Part shown: positions 1-5,419 of the stretch, one piece after another | Layout: each line of letters opens with the position of its first letter | Position numbering within the stretch: the stretch's first letter is position 1 | Source: Spirochaetaceae bacterium | Lineage (GTDB): Bacteria; Spirochaetota; Spirochaetia; Treponematales; Breznakiellaceae | Direction: 5' to 3' | Assembly (NCBI GenBank): GCA_031283025.1 | Contig: JAITCP010000148.1 | Location: 1-6,644 of the forward strand | Length of the DNA: 6,644 bases | Position numbers and translations under genes: made by a program | Notes under the pieces: generated by a model | What the model was told of the DNA's origin: nothing | Databases searched by the model: none | What the model saw: only the letters and a program-made list of their open reading frames with translations

Positions 1-41
1 TTTTTACTGAGTTCCACTTTTGTTGCGTTTTTCCATGGCAT
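1..41 (-). CDS. 5' end of a gene running off the window, possibly an IS481-type transposase
   Basis: Only the first 13 codons are present, reading MPWKNATKVELSK from an ATG at 41-39. A strong ribosome binding site (AGGAGGG, complement of 51-57) sits about 9 bases upstream, which supports a real translation start. The 'MPWK' opening followed by a charged stretch resembles the beginning of IS481-family transposases, whose N-terminus carries a helix-turn-helix. That is recalled family knowledge applied to only 13 residues, so the product is a guess. A second ATG at 36-34 is in another frame and stops after 10 codons. No terminal inverted repeat of an element could be recognised upstream, so an IS boundary cannot be placed. 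Confidence 0.4.
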   Translation of the reverse strand, partial: MPWKNATKVELSK

Positions 42-159
42 AGCTTCAGTCCCTCCTTTTTTTATTATCGGTTTTACAAAGGTTTTCTGGAGGGGATATT
101 TATGCGGGGCAGTACTAGACTTGTTCGATAACCCGCAAGTTTGGGCCATTAGCCCAGAG

Positions 160-181
160 AGGCGGGGTATGGACCCCGCCT
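160..181. repeat. perfect 9-bp hairpin between potD and the left-edge gene
   Basis: AGGCGGGGT (160-168) pairs with ACCCCGCCT (173-181) around a 4-base loop. Beside it TGGGC (142-146) can pair with GCCCA (152-156), giving two GC-rich hairpins in tandem. Neither is followed by a U-run on either strand, so a classic intrinsic terminator is not supported. The hairpins could protect the potD 3' end, act with Rho, or belong to a dispersed repeat. The rest of 42-248 holds no gene that I can support. Confidence 0.5.
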
Positions 182-215
182 TCCAATCAGAAACACCCGG
201 TTGACCGATACGGCA

Positions 216-236
216 AACAGAGGCGGAAGCGCCTGA
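216..236 (-). terminator. weak terminator candidate after potD
   Basis: In the minus-strand sense a 5-bp GC-rich stem, AGGCG/CGCCT (234-230 with 225-221), closes a CTTC loop. It begins 14 bases after the potD stop codon and is followed by CTGTTTG, which is only weakly U-rich. It is the best-placed candidate to end the pot operon transcript. The short stem and poor U-tract make this uncertain. Confidence 0.3.
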
Positions 237-248
237 ATAATTGCGCTC

Positions 249-1316
249 CTAGTAACCTACTTTGATCGTTTCCCAGGCATCGTTGTACATTTCCAGCGCC
301 TCTCCCAGATCATCCTTTATTTCAGTATTGGCAAGGTCTTCCACAAGGTAGAGGGGATCATCCTGCTTATAGGGAGCCGCCCTGTAATTGGCCGTTGGGG
401 GAAAACCGAAGAAGTCGGTGAATTCCGCATAGATTTCCGGCCGGTGAATAAAGTCGATAAACTTGTGGGCCAAGTCAATGTTTTTTGCCCCCTTTAGGAT
501 GCACATACCGTCGATGTAGGCGGGCCCCCCTTCATCGGGGATAAAAAACACCGTATTGTTGATAAGCTCCTCATTCCCGGCAATTTCTTCATAAACTACT
601 TCCGCATAGCCGTGAACCACCCAGAAGTCCCCCTGGGAATAACCTTTGCCGAACGCTTCCGCGTCAAACTTAACAAGGTTCGGCTTCCAGGTATTGTTTA
701 CCAGATCACGGGCTTCTTCAATTTGTGCGGGGTCTTTTGAATTGACCGAATAGCCCAGATAGGCCAGCGCGTCTCCCAGGACTTCCCGCATATCATCCAG
801 CATGGTCATACGGCCTTTAAGGTCCGTCCGTGCAAAAATAGACCAGCTTTTTTCAAAATCCGGAACTTTGGCGGTATTTACCAAAACTCCTGACGCTCCC
901 CAGTAATAGGGAACAGAATACTCCATAACCGGATCGGCTTTTGTTTTCTGTAATACCCTGGGGTCCACATTGTCCAGATTGGACAGCCTGGATTTATCAA
1001 GTTTTTCCAGCAAACCCAGGCTAATCATGATCGAAACATAGTCTTCAGAAGGGAAGATTATGTCATAACCGGTGCCGCCAGCCTGAAGCTTGGCGAACAT
1101 TTCCTCGTTAGAGGCGAATTCGTCGTAAACTACCGTTACGCCGTATTCCTTTTCAAATTTTTCAATCACTGAAGGGGGGGTATAATAAGTCCAGTTGTAA
1201 ATGTACAGCTTGCCGCCCCCCCCCGGCTTCCTGTTTCCTAAACACCCGCCTGCCGCCACCGCCGCTATGATTATAGCGGCGGCAAGTACAGGTATTTTCT
1301 TCTTCGTCCTTTTCAT
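249..1316 (-). CDS. potD: PotD, spermidine/putrescine-binding lipoprotein of an ABC importer
   Basis: This is the extracytoplasmic receptor that captures polyamines and hands them to PotBC. The 355-residue protein opens with a lipoprotein signal: KRTKKK, a hydrophobic core at about 8-22, then AGGC with the lipidated Cys25. A Gly-rich linker (32-35) leads to the mature domain. Family landmarks are visible: NWTYYTP at 41-47 (W42, T43 and Y44/Y45 matching the aromatic/Thr ligand contacts of E. coli PotD), FPSEDY at 87-92, DDMREV at 173-178 (D174 and E177 match the acidic amine contacts D168/E171), and YID at 266-268 (D268 matches D257). By eye the E. coli contact W229 is His234, W255 is Tyr266 and Y293 is Phe, so ligand preference may differ. 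The ATG at 1316 has AAGGAGA six bases upstream. The gene is last in potABCD, 61 bases after potC. The coding strand carries a run of nine Gs just after the lipobox. Confidence 0.95.
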   Translation of the reverse strand: MKRTKKKIPVLAAAIIIAAVAAGGCLGNRKPGGGGKLYIYNWTYYTPPSVIEKFEKEYGVTVVYDEFASNEEMFAKLQAGGTGYDIIFPSEDYVSIMISLGLLEKLDKSRLSNLDNVDPRVLQKTKADPVMEYSVPYYWGASGVLVNTAKVPDFEKSWSIFARTDLKGRMTMLDDMREVLGDALAYLGYSVNSKDPAQIEEARDLVNNTWKPNLVKFDAEAFGKGYSQGDFWVVHGYAEVVYEEIAGNEELINNTVFFIPDEGGPAYIDGMCILKGAKNIDLAHKFIDFIHRPEIYAEFTDFFGFPPTANYRAAPYKQDDPLYLVEDLANTEIKDDLGEALEMYNDAWETIKVGY

Positions 1317-1336
1317 TCTTGTCTCCTTACACTAAA

Positions 1337-1359
1337 ATTAACCGTTCACTACAGAACGG
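1337..1359 (-). promoter_or_regulatory. hairpin in the potC-potD gap
   Basis: In the minus-strand sense CCGTTC (1359-1354) and GAACGG (1347-1342) form a perfect 6-bp stem with a 6-base loop, followed by TTAATTTTA. It lies between the potC stop and the potD ribosome binding site, in the only real gap of the operon. A partial terminator or an mRNA-processing/stability stem that sets the PotD:PotABC ratio would fit, because binding proteins are often made in excess of the membrane complex. The function is inferred. Confidence 0.45.
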
Positions 1360-1377
1360 ATTATTCCACAACACGGG

Positions 1378-2244
1378 TTATTTAGCCGCAATATACTTTA
1401 AGAAATTTCTGAGGAGGAATGTCAGCAGCACCGTACCAAAAATCATTACCACAGACAGCGCATTGATCACCGGAGAAACGCCGAAACGGATGGCCGAATA
1501 AATGTAAATGGGCAGGGTGGACGAACCGGGGCCGGTAACAAAGTAGGTGATCACAAAATCTTCCAAAGAAATGGTTACCGCTGTTAAAAAACCTGACACG
1601 ATACCGGGCATACAAACCGGTATCGTTACTTTAAGGAGAGTTTGAACTTCATTGGCTCCCAGATCATGGGCCGCCTCTATAATTGAAAAATCAAATTCGT
1701 CCAGCCGGGCCATGACCATAAGAAACACAAAGGGAAGGTTAAAACTGATGTGGGCGATAAGGATCGTGGCAAGCCCCAACTGCATTTGTATGCCTGCGAA
1801 AAAAATGGAAAGGGAAACCCCAATGATTATTTCCGGCAGTATCATGGGGAGGAATGAAATGACTTGCACATAGTTGCGCAGCTTAAAACGGTACCAGTTG
1901 ACCCCAATAGCGCCCAAAGTGCCGATAAGCGTGGCGCTTGCCGCCGATCCAAAGGCGATAAAGATGCTGTGCCAGAAGGCCCGCCAAAGGTCCCTGGACC
2001 GGAAGAAAAGCTGTTCGTACCAAACAAAAGAAAAACCTGTCCAGGACATTCCTTTTGAACCATTAAAGGAATAGAGGATCAACACAAAGAGGGGAAGAAA
2101 CAAAAAAACCATTGTTGCAATGAACAGCGTTTGGGAAAAGGAAAAATGTCTCCGGTATGCCCGGCGGGCATGGCGGGCCGCTTCACCTGACGGCGGGGGT
2201 TTAAGGGATGTAACGATGTTGCGGACTATGTTCCTGAAATTCAT
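1378..2244 (-). CDS. potC: PotC, polyamine ABC transporter permease
   Basis: One of the two inner-membrane permeases forming the spermidine/putrescine channel with PotB. The 288 residues include about six hydrophobic segments, near 38-60, 90-116, 126-150, 158-178, 212-236 and 256-282. The cytoplasmic EAA loop that docks on the ATPase is clear at about 190-214 (EAAHDLGANEVQ followed by VTIPVCMPGI). The family signature near the C-terminus (SLEDFVITYF, 226-235) is typical of PotC. The N-terminus has about 30 extra basic residues compared with E. coli PotC (264 aa). The start is nevertheless well supported: GGAGGG lies six bases before the ATG, and the ATG overlaps the potB stop by 4 bases, implying translational coupling. 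Confidence 0.95.
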   Translation of the reverse strand: MNFRNIVRNIVTSLKPPPSGEAARHARRAYRRHFSFSQTLFIATMVFLFLPLFVLILYSFNGSKGMSWTGFSFVWYEQLFFRSRDLWRAFWHSIFIAFGSAASATLIGTLGAIGVNWYRFKLRNYVQVISFLPMILPEIIIGVSLSIFFAGIQMQLGLATILIAHISFNLPFVFLMVMARLDEFDFSIIEAAHDLGANEVQTLLKVTIPVCMPGIVSGFLTAVTISLEDFVITYFVTGPGSSTLPIYIYSAIRFGVSPVINALSVVMIFGTVLLTFLLRNFLKYIAAK

Positions 2245-3203
2245 TCAATGCCCTCCCCGGCCATCGCTTCATTCATCATCTCATTCATCTCCCCGTTCAT
2301 TGTTTCGTTCATGGCGCCTTCTCCGGGAATTCCCGTTTCGGCAATACCCGGCGCATCGGCCCTGCTTTTTGCCTCCCGCCGCTGGAGGTTCATCATAAGT
2401 ATTACCCCGCCGGTTGTGATCACGGTAAGGGCAAGCGAAAAGGCGGAAGACAGGGGCCAGTTCCGGGCCTTGGTAAGCTGATCTGCAATGACATTACCCA
2501 ACATATAGGAATCCTTGCCCCCTACCAGAAGGGGCACCGCATAGGCCCCAAAGATCGGTATAAAGGTAAACAGCACCGCCGTATAGATGCCGCTTCTTAT
2601 ATTGGGCAGCAGCACCCGGTTTATCGCCCCCAGTTTGGTGGCCCCTAAATCCCTGGCCGCTTCCAGCAGGGAAAAGTCAAATTTATCTATTGTGGAAAAG
2701 AGGGGCAGTATGGCATAGGGCAGGTACATATAAACCAGCACAAGGATTACCGCTTTCTGGTTGTAAAGAAAAGGAATGTAATCCCTTATAAGGCCAAGCC
2801 GCAGTAAAAGGTCGTTCAAAAAACCGTTGCTCCCCAGAATGTTCATCCAGGCAAAAACCCGTATAAGAAAATTCGTCCAAAACGGAATGATAATAAGAAG
2901 GAGCAGTAAGGTTTGATGTTTGCTGCGCGCCATGTAGTAACCGCAGGGCAGGGCGATTAGGATCGTGATCAGCGTGGCAATTCCCGATGTAATCAAAGTG
3001 CGGACGGTAATAATCAAAAAATTGGGGTTAGCCAGGCTTTTATAGGCCCCCAAAGAAAATTCCGGCAGTACCCCGCCGTAAAGCCCCTTTTTAAGAAAAC
3101 TGTACACTACAATGATAATAAGCGGGACCAGAAAGAAAAACGTAAACCACACCGTCATGGGAAGTGAGTAGAGGGGGCCGTAGTTACGTTTTACCGTGGT
3201 CAT
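2241..3203 (-). CDS. potB: PotB, polyamine ABC transporter permease with Met-rich tail
   Basis: The partner permease of PotC in the polyamine channel. It has about six membrane segments, near 17-37, 63-90, 98-120, 150-170, 205-228 and 253-274. The EAA loop at 181-205 (EAARDLGATKLGA followed by RVLLPNIRSG) contacts PotA. The core ends at about residue 275, near the whole length of E. coli PotB. A 45-residue hydrophilic tail follows that is rich in Met, Asn, Glu and Gly, with repeated MNE/MNG units between 298 and 314. By topology this tail should be cytoplasmic. The start overlaps the potA stop in ATGA, with a purine-rich upstream stretch (GGGGGACAGGAA) serving as the ribosome site. The potC ribosome site lies inside the tail-coding region. 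Confidence 0.95.
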   Translation of the reverse strand: MTTVKRNYGPLYSLPMTVWFTFFFLVPLIIIVVYSFLKKGLYGGVLPEFSLGAYKSLANPNFLIITVRTLITSGIATLITILIALPCGYYMARSKHQTLLLLLIIIPFWTNFLIRVFAWMNILGSNGFLNDLLLRLGLIRDYIPFLYNQKAVILVLVYMYLPYAILPLFSTIDKFDFSLLEAARDLGATKLGAINRVLLPNIRSGIYTAVLFTFIPIFGAYAVPLLVGGKDSYMLGNVIADQLTKARNWPLSSAFSLALTVITTGGVILMMNLQRREAKSRADAPGIAETGIPGEGAMNETMNGEMNEMMNEAMAGEGIE

Positions 3204-4336
3204 TTCCTGTCCCCCTGGATTCCAAGGATATATCCGTCATTGGCGCTCCAGGAAAGGTACACCGAATCTTTCCATATAATGTCGGGGCCTTCATCAGAAT
3301 AGTTGGCGTGCTGCTTAATCACCCGGATTAGCGTTGTATTGTTCACTTTGACATAAAACTTGGTTTGGAAGCCGGAATAAATCGGCTCGTCCACAACGCC
3401 CTGAAAATGGTTGATGTCCCCCCGCCCGCTGACAGGTTTATCGGTACTGATCTTGATCTTTTCCGGGCGCACGGTAAAACTCACCTTTTGATCAACGCTT
3501 ACCTCGTCCACGGTGGTTACCTTAACGCGGCCCAATTCCGCAATATCCAGTTCCACCATATATTCGGTTTCCTCACGGGGAAGTTTCTCCACGCTGAGCA
3601 CCCGTCCGTCATAAAGGTTTGTTTCCCCGATAAAGCGGGCTACAAAGCTGGTGGCGGGGCTTTCGTAAATTTCATGGGGAGTGCCCACCTGCAATACATC
3701 CCCCTGATCCATGACGGCGATATGGTCAGATACTGACAGGGCTTCCTGCTGGTCGTGGGTTACATAGATAAACGTAACGCCTATTTTGTCATGAATCTGA
3801 TCCAGTTCGATCAGCATGTGCTGGCGGAGTTTGGCATCCAGTGCGGAAAGGGGTTCGTCCAGTAAAAGCACCCGCGGTTCGTTGATCAGCGCCCTGGCAA
3901 TGGCAACCCGCTGTTTCTGGCCGCCGGAAAGCTGGTTGGGCTTTTTACCGGCATGGGCTTCCAACTGAACCAGTTTAAGGTAGTCCTTAACCTTGGCGGT
4001 AATTTGCTCTTTGGGCTTTTTCTTTAGCCGCAGGGGAAAGGCCACATTTTCAAAAACCGTTAAGTGGGGAAAAAGGGCATAGTTTTGAAAAACCGTATTG
4101 GCCTGCCGCCGGTTGGGGGGAAAGCCCAATACGTCGGCGCCGTCAAAGGTTACCGCTCCGCTGTCCGGGCTTTCAAAGCCCGCGATGATCCGTAACAGGG
4201 TTGTCTTGCCGCAGCCGGAAGGCCCCAGCAGGGAAAAAAATTCACCCTTTTGTATGGCAAGGCTTACCCCGTTCAAAGCCTTAAAGCCGCCGAAGGATTT
4301 GAAAATCCCTTCGATGGCAACATCGCTCCCTATCAA
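3200..4336 (-). CDS. potA: PotA, polyamine ABC transporter ATPase
   Basis: The cytoplasmic ATPase that powers PotBC. All nucleotide-binding motifs are intact over 378 residues: Walker A GPSGCGKTT at 38-46, Q-loop Gln84 in VFQNYALFPH, signature LSGGQ at 136-140, Walker B VLLLDE at 156-161, D-loop SALD at 164-167 and switch His194 in VTHDQQEA. A regulatory TOBE-type C-terminal region runs from about 240 to 370 (RPEKIKIS near 292), as in PotA/CysA-type importers. The start is a TTG at 4336-4334. No ATG or GTG lies in frame nearby, and an in-frame TAA lies upstream. A very strong AAGGAGG sits 14 bases before the TTG, with a weaker AAGGG at six bases. This is the first gene of potABCD, and its stop overlaps the potB start. 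Confidence 0.95.
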   Translation of the reverse strand: MIGSDVAIEGIFKSFGGFKALNGVSLAIQKGEFFSLLGPSGCGKTTLLRIIAGFESPDSGAVTFDGADVLGFPPNRRQANTVFQNYALFPHLTVFENVAFPLRLKKKPKEQITAKVKDYLKLVQLEAHAGKKPNQLSGGQKQRVAIARALINEPRVLLLDEPLSALDAKLRQHMLIELDQIHDKIGVTFIYVTHDQQEALSVSDHIAVMDQGDVLQVGTPHEIYESPATSFVARFIGETNLYDGRVLSVEKLPREETEYMVELDIAELGRVKVTTVDEVSVDQKVSFTVRPEKIKISTDKPVSGRGDINHFQGVVDEPIYSGFQTKFYVKVNNTTLIRVIKQHANYSDEGPDIIWKDSVYLSWSANDGYILGIQGDRK

Positions 4337-4371
4337 TGCTGACCCTTCAACCTCCTTCAGAAAACCGTTAC

Positions 4372-4407
4372 AGTAGATACAATGGGATTTTTACCGGATA
4401 ATGTCAA
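4372..4407 (-). promoter_or_regulatory. candidate promoter of the pot operon
   Basis: A perfect -35 hexamer TTGACA is read on the minus strand at 4407-4402, 65 bases upstream of the potA start. No good -10 lies at 16-18 bases; the best options are CATTGT at 17 and TATCTA at 22. The call therefore rests on the -35 box and on position. The TTGA of the -35 box is also the outer end of the long inverted repeat at 4405-4815. Confidence 0.35.
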
Positions 4408-4815
4408 CCGCCCCCGCAAATATACCCGCTATCGAACAAACGCTCCGGCCTTTTACCCTGCTTCACCAATAAACCGGGGATCACTGAGGGAAGCGCACCT
4501 ACGGCAAATATCACTGAAAAAACGGACGCTTTATTAGTTTTGTTGCATATGGGCGGCGGGAAGAACACCCCTTCAGGCCGCAGTGGTCGTGGCTGTTCCT
4601 TACGCACGTTTTGACGTGGCATTTTCTTACGCACGCCAAGCGTCCTTCAGGGGTAACCTTCCCGCCGCCCACGTGGCAACGTTCCTCTAAAGCGTCCGTT
4701 TTTTCAGTGCTTTTACTCCCTGCGCGCTTTCTAAAACCCCGGAAAAGCCCGGCAATTTCTGCGAATGGGTAAAAGGCCGGAGCTTATAACAATGCGGGTA
4801 TATTGGCGGGGTTGA
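4405..4815. repeat. long imperfect inverted repeat (about 410 bp) upstream of potA
   Basis: Both halves read as reverse complements around a centre near 4611. The most exact blocks are 4512-4533 with 4688-4709 (22 of 22), 4550-4563 with 4658-4671 (14 of 14), and 4442-4458 with 4767-4783 (17 of 17). The outer ends (TCAACC... at 4405 and ...GGTTGA ending at 4815) also match, with small indels. At the apex CACGT (4605-4609) and ACGTG (4614-4618) close a TTTG loop. CTTACGCACG occurs twice near the apex (4599-4608 and 4626-4635). I see no convincing open reading frame or target-site duplication. It could be two head-to-head copies of a dispersed repeat, a non-autonomous element, or a structured RNA locus. 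Confidence 0.75.
4748..4798 (+). repeat. 51-bp direct repeat, copy 1
   Basis: This copy runs from CCCGGCAATT to AATGCGGG and matches copy 2 at 4962-5012 with one substitution and two compensating one-base indels. Its second half also matches, inverted, the sequence at 4409-4458, so it forms part of the right arm of the long inverted repeat. No coding content is apparent. Confidence 0.8.
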
Positions 4816-4862
4816 AAGCGGGCATTTGCTGGTTAGCGTTACATTTATTTTCGTTGCTTTAG

Positions 4863-4918
4863 GCGGCAGGACGCCGCTGTTTCTAATGCTTTAGGGGGAG
4901 TTTTTGCGTAGCAAAAAC
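4863..4918. repeat. two adjacent hairpins
   Basis: GCGGC (4863-4867) pairs with GCCGC (4873-4877). GTTTTTGC (4900-4907) pairs perfectly with GCAAAAAC (4911-4918) around GTA. Together with the hairpin at 4924-4955 they make a run of three stems in under 100 bases with no gene in the interval. They are likely part of a dispersed structured repeat. Confidence 0.55.
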
Positions 4919-4923
4919 GACAA

Positions 4924-4955
4924 GTCCAAAACCGACAAGGAGGTCGGTTTTGGAC
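4924..4955. repeat. perfect 13-bp hairpin with Shine-Dalgarno-like loop
   Basis: GTCCAAAACCGAC (4924-4936) pairs without mismatch with GTCGGTTTTGGAC (4943-4955) around AAGGAG. Read on the plus strand, the loop plus first stem bases spell AAGGAGGT, complementary to the 3' end of 16S rRNA. No U-tract follows on the plus strand. On the minus strand TTGTCGTTTTT follows, which leaves a weak minus-strand terminator possible. Confidence 0.7.
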
Positions 4956-4961
4956 GAAACA

Positions 4962-5012
4962 CCCGGCAATTACTGCGGAATGGTAAAAGGCCGGAGCTTA
5001 TAACAATGCGGG
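4962..5012 (+). repeat. 51-bp direct repeat, copy 2
   Basis: This is the second copy of the repeat at 4748-4798, ending in TAACAATGCGGG. Here it is followed directly by the start of another repeat (5015-5068), whereas copy 1 continues into the end of the long inverted repeat. The different flanks show that the 51-bp block is the shared unit. Confidence 0.8.
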
Positions 5013-5014
5013 AT

Positions 5015-5068
5015 GGGGTTTTATTGTCCGTAAGCGTTGCGTATTACTATCACACATAGTTTACGAAC
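5015..5068 (+). repeat. direct repeat of about 50 bp, copy 1
   Basis: The block runs from GGGGTTTTATTGTCCG to TAGTTTACGAAC. It matches 5290-5340 with scattered substitutions and a few missing bases. The inner CGTAA and TTACG segments can pair, so it may form a loose stem. No gene is seen in it. Confidence 0.7.
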
Positions 5069-5094
5069 AAAACTGTATTCCCTATTCCCTACTC

Positions 5095-5113
5095 CCTGCC
5101 TGCGGCAGGCAGG
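5095..5113. repeat. CCTGCCTGC palindrome, copy 1
   Basis: CCTGCCTGC and GCAGGCAGG flank a single G, making a near-perfect 19-base palindrome. The surrounding ACTCCC...CCCAT is shared with the other copies at 5383-5401, 5262-5289 (inverted) and 6188-6202 (partial). It resembles short palindromic intergenic repeats known to be common in many bacterial genomes. Confidence 0.8.
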
Positions 5114-5177
5114 CCCATTCCCCTTTCCCCATTCACTAACCACTACTCCCCATGCCAACGCCTACGCTCCCTTTCCG

Positions 5178-5200
5178 GTCGCTGAGCTTGTCGAAGCGAC
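5178..5200. repeat. TTCGACAAGCTCAG-type palindromic repeat
   Basis: The block reads GTCGCTGAGCTTGTCG followed by AAGCGAC. The ends pair (GTCGCT with AGCGAC), and an alternative inner stem pairs GCTT with AAGC. The core TTCGACAAGCTCAG is familiar to me as a short repeat found between genes in many unrelated bacteria. This is the only copy in the window. Confidence 0.65.
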
Positions 5201-5256
5201 ACACAAAGCATTTACTCCCGTTTTTTCACACGGCGGACACGGAGGGAGTGGGGAGT
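5201..5256 (+). repeat. 'GGCGGACACGGAGG' dispersed repeat, copy 1
   Basis: It runs from ACACAAAGCATTTACTCCCG through TTTTTTCACACGGCGG to GGGGAGT. It is nearly identical to 6125-6182 and in both places leads into the CCTGCCTGC palindrome, so the two elements travel as a composite of about 76-78 bases. Related 'CACGGAGGACACGGAGG' repeats occur in many environmental bacteria, which is recalled and not checked. Confidence 0.75.
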
Positions 5257-5261
5257 GGGTG

Positions 5262-5289
5262 ATGGGCCTGACTGCCGCAGGCAGGGAGT
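5262..5289 (-). repeat. CCTGCCTGC palindrome, inverted copy 2
   Basis: This is the reverse complement of the 28-base block seen at 5091-5118 and 5379-5406, with one substitution (GCCTGACTGCC in place of GCCTGCCTGCC) that slightly breaks the palindrome. It joins the composite repeat at 5201-5256 on its left and the repeat at 5290-5340 on its right. Confidence 0.75.
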
Positions 5290-5340
5290 GGGGTTTTTGT
5301 CCGCAAGCATTGCGTGTACTTTCACGCATAGTTTACGAAC
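5290..5340 (+). repeat. direct repeat of about 50 bp, copy 2
   Basis: It runs from GGGGTTTTTGTCCGCAAGC to TAGTTTACGAAC and is the second copy of the block at 5015-5068. Both copies are followed within about 45 bases by the CCTGCCTGC palindrome, so this order of elements is itself repeated. Confidence 0.7.
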
Positions 5341-5382
5341 TTCGCCCCCTACGCCCTACTCCCCATGCCCCATTCCCTACTC

Positions 5383-5401
5383 CCTGCCTGCGGCAGGCAG
5401 G
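5383..5401. repeat. CCTGCCTGC palindrome, copy 3, just after the FGE-like gene
   Basis: It is identical to the 5095-5113 copy. It begins 18 bases past the stop codon of the gene ending at 5420, and the flanking repeat sequence abuts that stop. It could act as a 3'-end stem for that transcript, although no U-tract follows on the minus strand. Confidence 0.75.
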
Positions 5402-5419
5402 CCCATCACCTACTCCCCA

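Noticed and set aside
102..131. Short plus-strand peptide MRGSTRLVR preceded by GGAGGGG
   Set aside because: Nine codons with a plausible ribosome site, but no conservation evidence, no downstream gene to regulate on that strand, and no promoter that I can see.
1842..2063. Alternative frames inside potC on both strands
   Set aside because: They are shadows of potC, which has continuous permease features and the EAA loop in its own frame.
4404..4634. 76-codon minus-strand reading frame upstream of potA
   Set aside because: It begins at GTG with no good ribosome site, lies wholly in the left arm and apex of the inverted repeat, overlaps the pot promoter region and has no recognisable domain.
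4409..4820. CRISPR-like or tRNA/rRNA content in the intergenic block
   Set aside because: The repeats are few, irregularly spaced and mostly inverted, with no regular spacers; no tRNA cloverleaf or rRNA segment was recognised.
4900..4955. Strong intrinsic terminator for the FGE-fold gene
   Set aside because: It is over 460 bases past the stop codon with several repeats in between, and the U-tract is interrupted, so a direct role as that gene's terminator is not supported.
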